Shown: piece after piece, positions 20,877 through 28,671 of the stretch
Layout: the number at the start of each line of letters is the position of its first letter
Numbering within the stretch: the stretch's first letter is position 1
NCBI GenBank assembly: GCA_031261545.1
Contig: JAISJL010000033.1
Coordinates: forward strand, 1-43,846
Length of the DNA: 43,846 nucleotides
Direction: 5' to 3'
Origin: Candidatus Nomurabacteria bacterium
GTDB lineage: Bacteria > Patescibacteriota > Saccharimonadia > Saccharimonadales > Saccharimonadaceae
Translations under genes and position numbers: made by a program
Notes under the pieces: generated by a model
What the model was told of the DNA's origin: nothing
Seen by the model: the letters and a program-made list of their open reading frames with translations, nothing else
Database searches by the model: none

Positions 20877-23416
20877 AAATATCGGTAAATTGGTTGAAAG
20901 AATATGTGGATTTGGAGGGGATTAGTGTTTCTGATTTGGCTACGCGGATTGGTGCCAGATTGGTTGAGGTGGAGGAAGTTGTTGACTTTGGGGCTAAGTA
21001 TAAGGATGTTTTGGTGGTTCGGGTTGTCTCGGCTGAACAGATTGAAGGGACGCATTTGTCAGTTTGCAAGATTGATGATGGCGGAAAGTTTGCTGGAGAA
21101 ATTGAACGAGATGATAGCGGTTTGGTGCAAGTGGTTTGCGGGGCGCCAAATGTGCGCGAGGGCTTGATTACGGCTTGGGTGCCTGTCGGGGCGACGGTGC
21201 CTTGCACTTTTGGGACGGACGATCCGTTTGTTTTGGGTGTGAAAAAAATGCGTGGGTATATGAGTAATGGTATGTTGGCGGGGGCGGATGAATTGGCGCT
21301 CGGAGATGATCATAGTGGGATTGTGGAGTTAAATGGTATTAAAAGCGCTGTTGCTGGGGCTTCGCTAATTGATGTTTTGGGTCTTGATGATTATATCTTG
21401 GATATCGAAAATAAATCCTTGACGCACCGCCCAGATTGTTTTGGGATTATTGGGTTTGCAAGGGAGGTAGCGGGGATTTTTGGGCGAGAGTTCAAGACGC
21501 CGGAATGGCTTTATGACGATGATGGTGTCAAGTGTCAAGTGTGTGACGCAAAGGTGGAGATTGAAGTGGAAAATAAGGCGCAATGCACGGCCTACCGAGC
21601 GATTATTCTCGGTTTGTCTTCTAATTATAGCACACTTGACGGAAAAAAGCAAGAGGTATCAGATGAAAAAAGTGCATTTTTGGATGAAATGAGCGTGAAA
21701 TTATTGAAAAGCGGGATGCGGCCGATTGAGAAAAAGGTGGATTGGTCGAATTATTTGATGTTGCTTTCGGGGCAGCCGCTGCACTTCTTTGATTATGACA
21801 AGATGTTGAAAGTCGGTGGGGCTTCGAACGTGAAGATTGGGGTGCGGAGTGCGAAAAATGGTGAGAAATTGAAATTGTTGAATGATAAAACGATTGAGAT
21901 GACGACGGGTGATATTGTGATTTGCTCGGGGAATGTGCCGGTGGCCTTGGCGGGGGTGATGGGCGGGAAAAACACGGAGATTGACGGTTCGACGAAGCGG
22001 ATTTTGGTGGAAGCGGCGACGTTTAATTTGTATAATTTGCGGTCGACGGGGATGAGATATGGGATTTTCTCTGAGGCTTTGACACGGTTCACTAAGGGGC
22101 AGCCAGCGGAACTTTCGCGATTCGTTTTGGCGAAAACGGCTTCTGAGTTGGTGGATAATTTGGGGATGGAGAAATTGAGCGAGATTGTGGAAGTGGCGGA
22201 GGAGCTTGAGCCGGCGCGCGTGGAGGTTTCGGCTGGGGAGATAAACGAGATTTTGGGGACAGCGTTTTCGTATGAAGAGATTGAGAAGACTTTGCGAAAT
22301 GTTGGATTTGGGGTTGGCTGTGCGTGCGGGAAATCTGGGAAATGCGAGTGTGAGAAAATTGTGGTGACGGCGCCGTATTGGCGGACGGATATTGCGATTT
22401 TGGAGGACGTAGCGGAGGAGATTGGGCGACTGAACGGGTTTGATAATATTGAATTGAAGTTGCCCGAGAGGAGCGCGAAGCAGGTTGACAGGGATGAGAT
22501 GGGTGATGCGAAGCAGAAATTGCGCAAGATTTTGATGGATAGTGGGGCGAATGAGATTTTGACTTATAGCTTCGTGAGCGGAAAATTGTTGGAAAAAGCG
22601 GGGCTGGACGTTGCTAATTCGTATCGGATTATGAATTCGATTAGCCCAGAATTGCAATATTGCCGACAGAGTTTGATACCGAGTTTGGCGGAAAAGGTTT
22701 ATCTGAATGCGAAGGCGGCGTATAATAAGTTTTGTTTGTTTGAGATTAACAAGATTTCTAGCAAAGATATGGGATTGACCACGGAGGGAGTTCCGGTTGA
22801 AAGCAATCGTGTTGCGGTTATGTTAACAGATAGAAAAAATAAGAATTGGGAAAAAGGCGAGGCTTTCTATGCTGCCAAGAGGCTCTGTTTTGAGGCTATT
22901 CGTGGGTTTGGTATAGATGTGGATTTGGTGGAGATTGCCGAGATAGATGATGGTGCGGTTGCGAGAAGTTTGGACAGTCGCAGAGCGGTGATGTTGAAAG
23001 CTGGTGAAGAAGAGATTGGTTGCGTTGGTGAATTGACGCAAGATATGAAACAGAAGCTGAAATTGCCGGATTTTGTGGCAGGATTTGAGATGGATGTTGA
23101 CGTTTTGATGCGGTTGCCAAAGCGGGCCAAAAGATATGGCGCGTATAATAACAGGGAGAGCATTGACGTGAGTATTTTGGTCGATGAAAAAATGACTTGG
23201 GCTGAGATTGAAAAGAAAATACGAGAATGTTTTGATGATACTGATTATTTCTATGATTTGGAGCCATTGGACATTTATAGCAAAGACGGTGGCAAGGTCT
23301 TGTCGTGGAGAATTGTTTTTGGAAACTATGAAAAAACCTTGACAAAAAGCGACGCACAAATTATAATGGAAGAAATAGCTGCGGTGGTGGCGGGTGTTGG
23401 CGGAAAAATTGTATAA
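20873..23416 (+). CDS. pheT: phenylalanyl-tRNA synthetase beta subunit
   Basis: 847 aa, ATG overlapping the HIT stop (ATGA). Order: N-terminal MKISVNWLKEYVDLEG; tRNA-binding EMAP-like domain (CKIDDG, LVQVVCGAPNVREG); SNGMLAGADELALG; B3/B4 editing region (SLTHRPDCFGIIGFAREVAG; TRFTKGQPAELSRF); B5 domain; a core domain degenerate of class II; and the FDX-ACB anticodon-binding domain at the end (YDLEPLDIYSK to the C-terminus). Oddity: within the B5 region there is an insertion CACGKSGKCEC (C483, C485, C491, C493), spaced like a metal-binding hairpin and not usual for PheT. Partner of pheS two genes upstream. Confidence 0.96.
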   Translation: MKISVNWLKEYVDLEGISVSDLATRIGARLVEVEEVVDFGAKYKDVLVVRVVSAEQIEGTHLSVCKIDDGGKFAGEIERDDSGLVQVVCGAPNVREGLITAWVPVGATVPCTFGTDDPFVLGVKKMRGYMSNGMLAGADELALGDDHSGIVELNGIKSAVAGASLIDVLGLDDYILDIENKSLTHRPDCFGIIGFAREVAGIFGREFKTPEWLYDDDGVKCQVCDAKVEIEVENKAQCTAYRAIILGLSSNYSTLDGKKQEVSDEKSAFLDEMSVKLLKSGMRPIEKKVDWSNYLMLLSGQPLHFFDYDKMLKVGGASNVKIGVRSAKNGEKLKLLNDKTIEMTTGDIVICSGNVPVALAGVMGGKNTEIDGSTKRILVEAATFNLYNLRSTGMRYGIFSEALTRFTKGQPAELSRFVLAKTASELVDNLGMEKLSEIVEVAEELEPARVEVSAGEINEILGTAFSYEEIEKTLRNVGFGVGCACGKSGKCECEKIVVTAPYWRTDIAILEDVAEEIGRLNGFDNIELKLPERSAKQVDRDEMGDAKQKLRKILMDSGANEILTYSFVSGKLLEKAGLDVANSYRIMNSISPELQYCRQSLIPSLAEKVYLNAKAAYNKFCLFEINKISSKDMGLTTEGVPVESNRVAVMLTDRKNKNWEKGEAFYAAKRLCFEAIRGFGIDVDLVEIAEIDDGAVARSLDSRRAVMLKAGEEEIGCVGELTQDMKQKLKLPDFVAGFEMDVDVLMRLPKRAKRYGAYNNRESIDVSILVDEKMTWAEIEKKIRECFDDTDYFYDLEPLDIYSKDGGKVLSWRIVFGNYEKTLTKSDAQIIMEEIAAVVAGVGGKIV

Positions 23417-23431
23417 TAAGAAAGGTTTATT

Positions 23432-24193
23432 GTGATTGAGGTTGAGAAAAAAATGAGTTTGAGCAAGAAGATTGTGATTTGGGCGATTGCGGGATTGATG
23501 GCGTTGTCGGTGGTGATTGTGTTTGTGAATATCATCATGTCGAACAATTCGGCGAGCAAATTGTCGGATGAAGTGGCAGAGGCGCAGGGCGAGATGGAGA
23601 CAATCTTGAAAGCACGAGACGAGGAATTGGGAGAACAGGCTAAGACTTTGAGCGAGAAATATGCGAAGAGCTTTGCAGAATATAAGAAATTGGTTGGGAA
23701 ATTTGACAGCGTGAGTGCGCTCAAGATTGAGGACATCAAGAAGGGCGACGGTCAGGCGATTTCGGAAGGTGTGCAATATAGCGCGTATTATATTGGTTTC
23801 CTGAGCGACGGGACGGTGTTTGATAGCAGCTTTAAGGATTTTGAGGGTGAGATTACGGATGATTTGAGCGAGGTGCTGAGTTTGCCGATTTCGAGCACGG
23901 GTGGCGGAGCGGGGATGATTGAGGGCTGGACAAAGGGCGTGGAGAATATGCAGATTGGTGGTGTGCGCAAGATTACGGTGCCGTCGGCTATGGCTTATGG
24001 TGACACGGCGCAGAATAACATTCCGGCTGGTTCGACGTTGACTTTCATTGTGATGGTAATTCCGAAGATTGATAATATTGCTTATGATGGGCAGTTGGTT
24101 GAACTGTGTAAAAAGGCGTATTCGAGCTATGCAGCACAATATGGCGAGGACTACATTGTGCAAGTTTGCCAAGAAGAGTATGGCAATAAGTAA
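23432..24193 (+). CDS. membrane-anchored FKBP-type peptidyl-prolyl isomerase
   Basis: 253 aa using the GTG at 23432, which follows AGAAAGG at 6 nt; an ATG at 23453 is an alternative. N-terminal membrane helix (KIVIWAIAGLMALSVVIVFVN), a charged helical linker (~40-90), then the FKBP domain: GVQYSAYYIGFLSDGTVFDS, MIEGWTKGVENMQIGGVRKI, VPSAMAYGD and IPAGSTLTFIVMV. FKBPs speed up cis-trans isomerisation of proline bonds; here the domain should lie outside the membrane and assist folding of exported proteins. The C-terminal ~35 residues after the domain are extra. A TATAAT (23412-23417) overlaps the pheT stop. trxB overlaps its end by 14 nt. Confidence 0.9.
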   Translation: MIEVEKKMSLSKKIVIWAIAGLMALSVVIVFVNIIMSNNSASKLSDEVAEAQGEMETILKARDEELGEQAKTLSEKYAKSFAEYKKLVGKFDSVSALKIEDIKKGDGQAISEGVQYSAYYIGFLSDGTVFDSSFKDFEGEITDDLSEVLSLPISSTGGGAGMIEGWTKGVENMQIGGVRKITVPSAMAYGDTAQNNIPAGSTLTFIVMVIPKIDNIAYDGQLVELCKKAYSSYAAQYGEDYIVQVCQEEYGNK

Positions 24194-25076
24194 GATTTGG
24201 GATTTGGTGATTGCGGGCGCGGGGCCGGCGGCTTTGACGGCGGGGCTTTATGCGGCACGGGAGAACTTGCAAGTTTTGGTGGTTGAAAAGCAGACTTTTG
24301 GTGGGAAAGTCGCCACGATTTCGAGGATTGACAATTTTCCTGGGACTATGGTTGGGACGAGCGGCGAGGTATTGGCGGGGAACTTGATTGAGCAGGCGAA
24401 AAGTTTTGGTGTGCAGATGGATTATGGTGAGGTCTCTGCGATTGCGCGGCACGAAGACGGTTTCGCCTTGACAGTTGATGGTGATGAGGTTTTGGCGCGA
24501 AGCGTTTTGGTGGCGACGGGGCTGGAAAACCGAAAATTGGGAGTTGCCGGAGAAAAATTGCAAGGCGTGCATTATTGCGCGACTTGCGACGGGGCGTTTT
24601 ATAACGGCAAAAGGGTGATTGTGGTGGGCGGTGGAAACTCGGCTTTGCAAGAGGCGTTTTATTTGGCGAAAATTGTGGGGCATATTACGATTATTTCGGC
24701 CGGTGAGTTGACGGCGAGCCACGCCTTGCGGGAGGAATTATCTCGGCATAAGGAAATTGAGGTTTTGGAGAATACCGTCATTGAGGAAGTTGTCGGGTTG
24801 GATGGAAAAGTCAACGGCGTTCGGATTGGAGATGATATGATTGAGGCCGATGGCGTTTTTGTGTTTATCGGACATGCGCCGAGCGTTGGGTTTTTGCAAG
24901 ATTTGGAGGTTCGGGTTGACGAGAAAGGATTTATTGAAACCGATGCTGAGATGATGACAAATGTGGCTGGAGTTTTTGCAGCGGGTGATGTGCGAAGTGG
25001 ATCGGTCAAGCAGGCGATTACGGCAGCCGGTGAAGGTGCGGTGGCGGCGGTGGCGATCGGAAAATATTTGAGTTAG
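24180..25076 (+). CDS. trxB: thioredoxin reductase-type flavoprotein
   Basis: 298 aa from the ATG at 24180 (AAGAAGAG upstream). The frame is open 37 codons further, but that part is an out-of-frame copy of the FKBP gene. FAD-binding GAGPAALTAGLYAAR, redox-active C-A-T-C in HYCATCDGAFYNG, NADPH-binding VVGGGNSALQEAFYL, and C-terminal VFAAGDVRSGSVKQAITAAGEGAVAA (FAD). It uses NADPH to reduce thioredoxin or a related dithiol carrier. The protein is complete. Overlap with the FKBP gene suggests co-translation; a link between disulfide state and exported-protein folding is an inference. Confidence 0.94.
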   Translation: MAISKIWDLVIAGAGPAALTAGLYAARENLQVLVVEKQTFGGKVATISRIDNFPGTMVGTSGEVLAGNLIEQAKSFGVQMDYGEVSAIARHEDGFALTVDGDEVLARSVLVATGLENRKLGVAGEKLQGVHYCATCDGAFYNGKRVIVVGGGNSALQEAFYLAKIVGHITIISAGELTASHALREELSRHKEIEVLENTVIEEVVGLDGKVNGVRIGDDMIEADGVFVFIGHAPSVGFLQDLEVRVDEKGFIETDAEMMTNVAGVFAAGDVRSGSVKQAITAAGEGAVAAVAIGKYLS

Positions 25077-25119
25077 TTTTATTTTTATTGCGGCTGTGCT
25101 TTTATCTGTGAGCGTGTTG

Positions 25120-25128
25120 TGATATAAT
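25120..25128 (+). promoter_or_regulatory. extended -10 promoter, near-leaderless start
   Basis: TGA-TATAAT (TATAAT 25123-25128) with 9 nt to the ATG at 25138, leaving a predicted leader of about 3 nt (AAG). Confidence 0.7.
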
Positions 25129-25137
25129 AGTTTTAAG

Positions 25138-25611
25138 ATGGCAGAGGAAAAACTATCACAACTGTTGAATATACATTTTGGATTTCGGCGACCGATTGAA
25201 AAGGTGATTTTGCAAAATGTTTATGTTGGATCGATGGCGAACGCGACGTTGTTTTTTGACGCCAAAGGGTATTTGTTATTATTCATTGCGTCAAAAACGC
25301 GATTGAAATTGGCAGAAGTGCAAAAGATTGTCAGCCGGATGGGAATGAAGGCGCGGATTTTTTTGCCGCCGATGGGTGATACGGCGTATTTCAACACGAT
25401 TGCGCGAGAGAAGTTTGCGATGACTTTTCCTGGCAAAAAGATCGTGCATGCAGATGACTTGGCGTATTATCGGACATTGGTGCCGTATAATCCGGCTCTG
25501 GTGGTGATTGGTGAGGTCAAAAACGGCGTGGTCAAGGTTTTTGATTCGGAATCGCCGACAGGGTGGCGAGATGCAGTGAATTTGAGTTATAATTATTCCA
25601 AAACGCGTTGA
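25138..25611 (+). CDS. conserved-looking protein of unknown function, 157 aa
   Basis: Soluble, mixed alpha/beta composition: VILQNVYVGSMANATLFFDA, LLLFIASKTRLKLAEVQKIV, GMKARIFLPPMGDTAYFNTI, VVIGEVKNGVVKVFD. No catalytic motif recognised and no membrane segment. It starts with a near-leaderless promoter. Its last 19 nt overlap the end of the convergent nuclease gene, with no separate terminator seen. I do not recognise a family. Confidence 0.75.
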   Translation: MAEEKLSQLLNIHFGFRRPIEKVILQNVYVGSMANATLFFDAKGYLLLFIASKTRLKLAEVQKIVSRMGMKARIFLPPMGDTAYFNTIAREKFAMTFPGKKIVHADDLAYYRTLVPYNPALVVIGEVKNGVVKVFDSESPTGWRDAVNLSYNYSKTR

Positions 25612-26309
25612 TCGGGGCATTTTTCGAGGACTTTTTGCATGGCGGCGGTTTCGGCTTCGGTGTTCCAGAGGTCGTATTTTAGTTTTATGGTGATTTGGCG
25701 GGCGATATAATAGCAGCGGAAGGATTTGTTGGAGGGGAGCCAGTTGGCGGCATCGGAGTCGGATTTTTGCATGTTGGCGGGTCCGTCGGAGGCGAGAAGG
25801 TTGAGCGGGTCGTTGGCGAATTGTTTGCGTTTGTCCTTTTCCCAATATTGCGCGCCTTTTTGCCAAGCGTCCGACAGCGGCACGATGTGATCGATTTGGA
25901 CGGCGGAGGCATTGTCGGCGCGCGAGAATTGGATGGTTTTGCCAGTGTAGGGGTCTTGCAGGATTCCGGTGGCAACGAGGCAGTTGTCTTTCATGGTTTT
26001 ATCGGTCAAATCGCGGAAGAGAATGACGTTGCGAGTGTCGCAGCCGTTGATTTCGCCCCAGCCGTTGCCAAATTGGTCGCGTGAGTAGCCGGTCTTTGGT
26101 GCGCGGCCTTTGATAGGGATTTCGCTTAGTTTTTCGAGTGCCTTTGGTAGATTTTCATCGGTGTTTTGGGTTTGATCTTCGCTTGAGATTTGGCTTTGGT
26201 TTGGATTTTGGTCTAGGATTGGGTTTTCCGAAAAATCTTCGTTGATGAAGACGGCTATGAAAATAGTCGCCAATAAAAATAAAATACCAAAAATGCGACG
26301 CTTGCGCAT
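25593..26309 (-). CDS. exported HNH-family endonuclease (GmrSD C-terminal/DUF1524-like)
   Basis: 238 aa from the ATG at 26309, which overlaps the stop of the flavoprotein gene (TAATG). Basic N-terminus plus one hydrophobic helix (MRKRRIFGILFLLATIFIAV) acts as anchor or signal; then a polar Asn/Gln/Glu linker; then a nuclease domain with AVQIDHIVPLSDAWQKGAQ, FANDPLNLLASDGPANMQK and SDSDAANWLPSNKSFRC, the DHxxPL...NDPxNL...W.P pattern of HNH enzymes that cut DNA. Export suggests digestion of outside DNA for nucleotides, useful to a cell with poor nucleotide synthesis; this role is inferred. The one-base overlap couples it to the flavoprotein. Confidence 0.85.
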   Translation of the reverse strand: MRKRRIFGILFLLATIFIAVFINEDFSENPILDQNPNQSQISSEDQTQNTDENLPKALEKLSEIPIKGRAPKTGYSRDQFGNGWGEINGCDTRNVILFRDLTDKTMKDNCLVATGILQDPYTGKTIQFSRADNASAVQIDHIVPLSDAWQKGAQYWEKDKRKQFANDPLNLLASDGPANMQKSDSDAANWLPSNKSFRCYYIARQITIKLKYDLWNTEAETAAMQKVLEKCPDQRVLE

Positions 26310-27739
26310 TAGAGCCTTTGCGCAGCGATGGGAATGAGGTCGGAATAAGCCAGAAACGGCGTTTGTAAGCTGGCGAGAGCGGAGATGGGGAGTTCGTTTT
26401 GGAGTGCGAGAGACAGAACGGCAACAAGACTTTCGGCACCCTGCGCGACGATGCAGGCACCGAGGAGTTTGTTGCCAGAGCGATCGGAGATGAGTTTGAG
26501 GAAACCGTCGTCTTGCGATATGGCGTTGTGGGAGGATTGGGAAAGAGAGACGAGAGATTTTTTGATGTCTAGTCCGATGCGGGTGGCTTCGTCTTCGGTT
26601 ATGCCGATGGTGGCTACGGTCGGAGAGAGGCGAGTGATGCGGGAAAGGCCGAGGTAGTTGGCGGTGACTTTCTTTCGCCTTGCGGCTTTGCAAGATTTAG
26701 GGAAAGCGTTGGCGGCGGCGATTTGACCTTGCAAGATGGCTTTTTGCGATGAGCTGTCGTGGTGGGCAATGAAACCGCTGACGGGGTTTTGGGGCGAGAG
26801 GCTGTCGCGCTCGGAGTCGATGCAGTCGCCGGCAGCGAAGATGTTTTTGTGCGAAGTTTGGAGGGTTGGTAAAACGGCGATGCCAGAATCGGAGAAACGG
26901 ACGCCAGCATCGTCTAGATTGAGGCCGCTGAGATTGACGGAGCGTCCCGTGGCAAGGAGGATGAGTTCGGTGCGGACGATTTGTTCGGTGCCTTGGGCGA
27001 TGAACATGATTTTGCTGGAGATTTTGTCTTTGTCGACAGCTTCGACACGTGTGCCAGTCAGAACGTTGATGCCTAACTTTTTGATGAAGTAGTTTTTGAC
27101 AAAAGTGCCGGTGGTTTCGTCTTCTTTTGGCAGAAGTCGTGATGCGAGCTCGGCGATAGTAACTTTGACACCCATTTTAGCAAAGTATTCCGCCATTTCA
27201 CAACCGCAGGATCCGCCACCAATGATGAAAATGGATTTAGGGAGTTTTGGCAGGTTCATGACGTCGTCGGCGGTTAAGAAGGAAGTGGTGGTGATGTTTT
27301 GGATTTCGGGCAGGAAGATTTCGGAGCCTATGGAGATGAGGATCTTTTTGGCCGATAAAAGATGCTCGCCGACCTTGATGGTGGTTGGGTCGACGAAGGA
27401 ACCGTAGCCCTTGAAGATGGTGATATTGGCTTTTTGGCAATCGTTGGAGATAGAGGCGGCGGCGTTTTTGACTGTAAGGTTTTTGTAGCGTTGTGTTATG
27501 GGGAAATTGAGGCTGAGCGTGGCGGTGTTGAGGCCGATTTCGGAATTGAGTTTGGCTTGGTAGAAGAAATCGCTGACGCGGCTTAGGGCGCGAGAGGGAA
27601 TGTCGGAGAAAAAGACGGCATCACCGCCGACAGCCAGTGGTTCAACGATGGCGACTTTGCAGCCGATACTGGCGACTTGTAGCGCAGCGGGAACGCCGGC
27701 TGTGCCACCGCCGAGAACTATAAAATCAAAGGTTTCCAT
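26309..27739 (-). CDS. dihydrolipoamide dehydrogenase/mercuric reductase-like flavoprotein lacking the redox cysteines
   Basis: 476 aa. FAD motif FIVLGGGTAGVPAAL (7-20), NAD(P) motif SIFIIGGGSCGCEMAEYFA, second FAD contact IFAAGDCIDS, and a C-terminal dimerisation domain. In the position of the GGTCxNxGCIPSK redox disulfide the protein has GGDAVFFSDIPSR (A41 and D46 replace both Cys; R50 replaces Lys). In the C-terminal HPHPTLSE region it reads TPFLAYSD, so the catalytic His-Glu pair is lost too. It therefore cannot act as a lipoamide, glutathione or mercury reductase; an NAD(P)H oxidase, transhydrogenase or quinone reductase role is possible. Its -10 box (TGA-TATAAT) is 8 nt before the ATG. 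Confidence 0.88.
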   Translation of the reverse strand: METFDFIVLGGGTAGVPAALQVASIGCKVAIVEPLAVGGDAVFFSDIPSRALSRVSDFFYQAKLNSEIGLNTATLSLNFPITQRYKNLTVKNAAASISNDCQKANITIFKGYGSFVDPTTIKVGEHLLSAKKILISIGSEIFLPEIQNITTTSFLTADDVMNLPKLPKSIFIIGGGSCGCEMAEYFAKMGVKVTIAELASRLLPKEDETTGTFVKNYFIKKLGINVLTGTRVEAVDKDKISSKIMFIAQGTEQIVRTELILLATGRSVNLSGLNLDDAGVRFSDSGIAVLPTLQTSHKNIFAAGDCIDSERDSLSPQNPVSGFIAHHDSSSQKAILQGQIAAANAFPKSCKAARRKKVTANYLGLSRITRLSPTVATIGITEDEATRIGLDIKKSLVSLSQSSHNAISQDDGFLKLISDRSGNKLLGACIVAQGAESLVAVLSLALQNELPISALASLQTPFLAYSDLIPIAAQRL

Positions 27740-27779
27740 ATATGTATATTATATCATACTTGCAATTTTGTTTTAAGTG

Positions 27780-27819
27780 TGATATACTTGACATATGAGC
27801 CTAAGAGTATAGGCTTATT
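27780..27819 (+). promoter_or_regulatory. secE-nusG promoter with leader hairpin and possible 5-codon leader ORF
   Basis: TGA-TATACT (TATACT 27783-27788); the predicted +1 (27795) is the A of an ATG that opens ATG AGC CTA AGA GTA TAG (27795-27812). AGCCTA (27798-27803) pairs with TAGGCT (27810-27815), followed by TATTTT, a weak terminator-like stem. secE itself starts at 27842 after GGAAAGG. Attenuation via a leaderless leader peptide is possible but unproven. Confidence 0.4.
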
Positions 27820-27841
27820 TTAGTATCAAGGAAAGGTAAAG

Positions 27842-28069
27842 ATGGTTAAAAAGGATCAAAAAGAGGCGAAAAAGACTCGAAATCCACTCAAAATGCTTTG
27901 GAATTATATCAAAGCGTCGTTTCGTGAACTAAAAGAGGTTAGGTTTCCAAATGGCAAGGCGACACGCAAGATGCTTTTTGGTGTTTTGGTGTATGTTGGG
28001 CTGATTTTTGTCATCATTTGGGCGTTGGATATATTGTTTAATTGGATGTTTAAGGCAATTTTGAGCTAA
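27842..28069 (+). CDS. secE: protein translocase subunit SecE
   Basis: 75 aa; ATG after AAGGAAAGG. Charged N-terminus, the amphipathic segment YIKASFRELKEVRFPNGKAT (the conserved SecE contact helix with KxVxFP) and a single membrane helix (MLFGVLVYVGLIFVIIWALDI). This is the minimal single-span SecE that clamps SecY in the membrane. It is followed 13 nt later by nusG, the standard bacterial order; the usual rplK genes are not visible downstream in this window. Confidence 0.95.
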   Translation: MVKKDQKEAKKTRNPLKMLWNYIKASFRELKEVRFPNGKATRKMLFGVLVYVGLIFVIIWALDILFNWMFKAILS

Positions 28070-28082
28070 AGAAAGGGAGAAA

Positions 28083-28670
28083 ATGGAAGAGAACAACAAC
28101 ACGACAACTAGGAAATATCAGAGGGAAATTAGCCGTTATGATACGGACAGGGCTTGGTATGCCATTAACACTTACAGCGGACACGAAGATAAGGTGGCGG
28201 AGGCGATTAAGCAAAAGGCAGAAAGTGCGGACATGGCAGATTATATTTTTGATGTTTTAGTGCCGAAGGAAAAGCAGATTGAGGTTAAAAATGGCGCTAG
28301 AAAAGTTGTTGATCGCAAGATTTTCCAAGGATATGTCTTGGTTGATATGATTTTGACAGATGAATCGTGGTATGTGGTGCGAAATACGCAAGGTGTTTCG
28401 GGCTTTGTGGGGATTGATGGCAAACCGACGCCGCTCGCAAACGCGGAGATTGCGAAAATTAAGAAACGTATGGGCGTGGAAGATCCGAAGTATACGATTA
28501 GTTATGAAGTCGGTGAGATTGTAACGGTGATCGACGGTCCGTTCAAGGGCTTTGATGGTTCGATTTCGGAAATTGACTCAGAAAAGGGTCGTTTACACAT
28601 GTTGGTTTCGATGTTTGGTCGGGAAATGCCGATTGAGTTGGATGCGTTGCAGGTTAAGAAAATAGATTAA
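28083..28670 (+). CDS. nusG: transcription termination/antitermination factor NusG
   Basis: 195 aa; GAAAGGGAG upstream. A ~20-residue polar N-terminal extension is followed by the NGN domain (RAWYAINTYSGHEDKVAEAI; LVPKEKQIEVKNG; FQGYVLVDM; WYVVRNTQGVSGFVG) and the KOW domain (GEIVTVIDGPFKGFDGSISE; SMFGREMPIELD). NusG binds RNA polymerase, increases processivity and couples to ribosomes or Rho. It is co-transcribed with secE. A terminator follows, inside the convergent gene's end. Confidence 0.97.
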   Translation: MEENNNTTTRKYQREISRYDTDRAWYAINTYSGHEDKVAEAIKQKAESADMADYIFDVLVPKEKQIEVKNGARKVVDRKIFQGYVLVDMILTDESWYVVRNTQGVSGFVGIDGKPTPLANAEIAKIKKRMGVEDPKYTISYEVGEIVTVIDGPFKGFDGSISEIDSEKGRLHMLVSMFGREMPIELDALQVKKID

Positions 28671-28671
28671 A

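Noticed and set aside
22823-24172. 449-codon open frame on the minus strand across the end of pheT and the FKBP gene
   Set aside because: It is the complement of two clear genes, has a His/Arg/Asn-rich product with no family features and no ribosome-binding site; it is a shadow caused by the G/T-rich coding strand.
24069-24179. N-terminal 37-codon extension of trxB
   Set aside because: It overlaps the FKBP coding region out of frame, and the family start (FAD-binding GAGPAALTAG) fits the ATG at 24180 with a ribosome-binding site.
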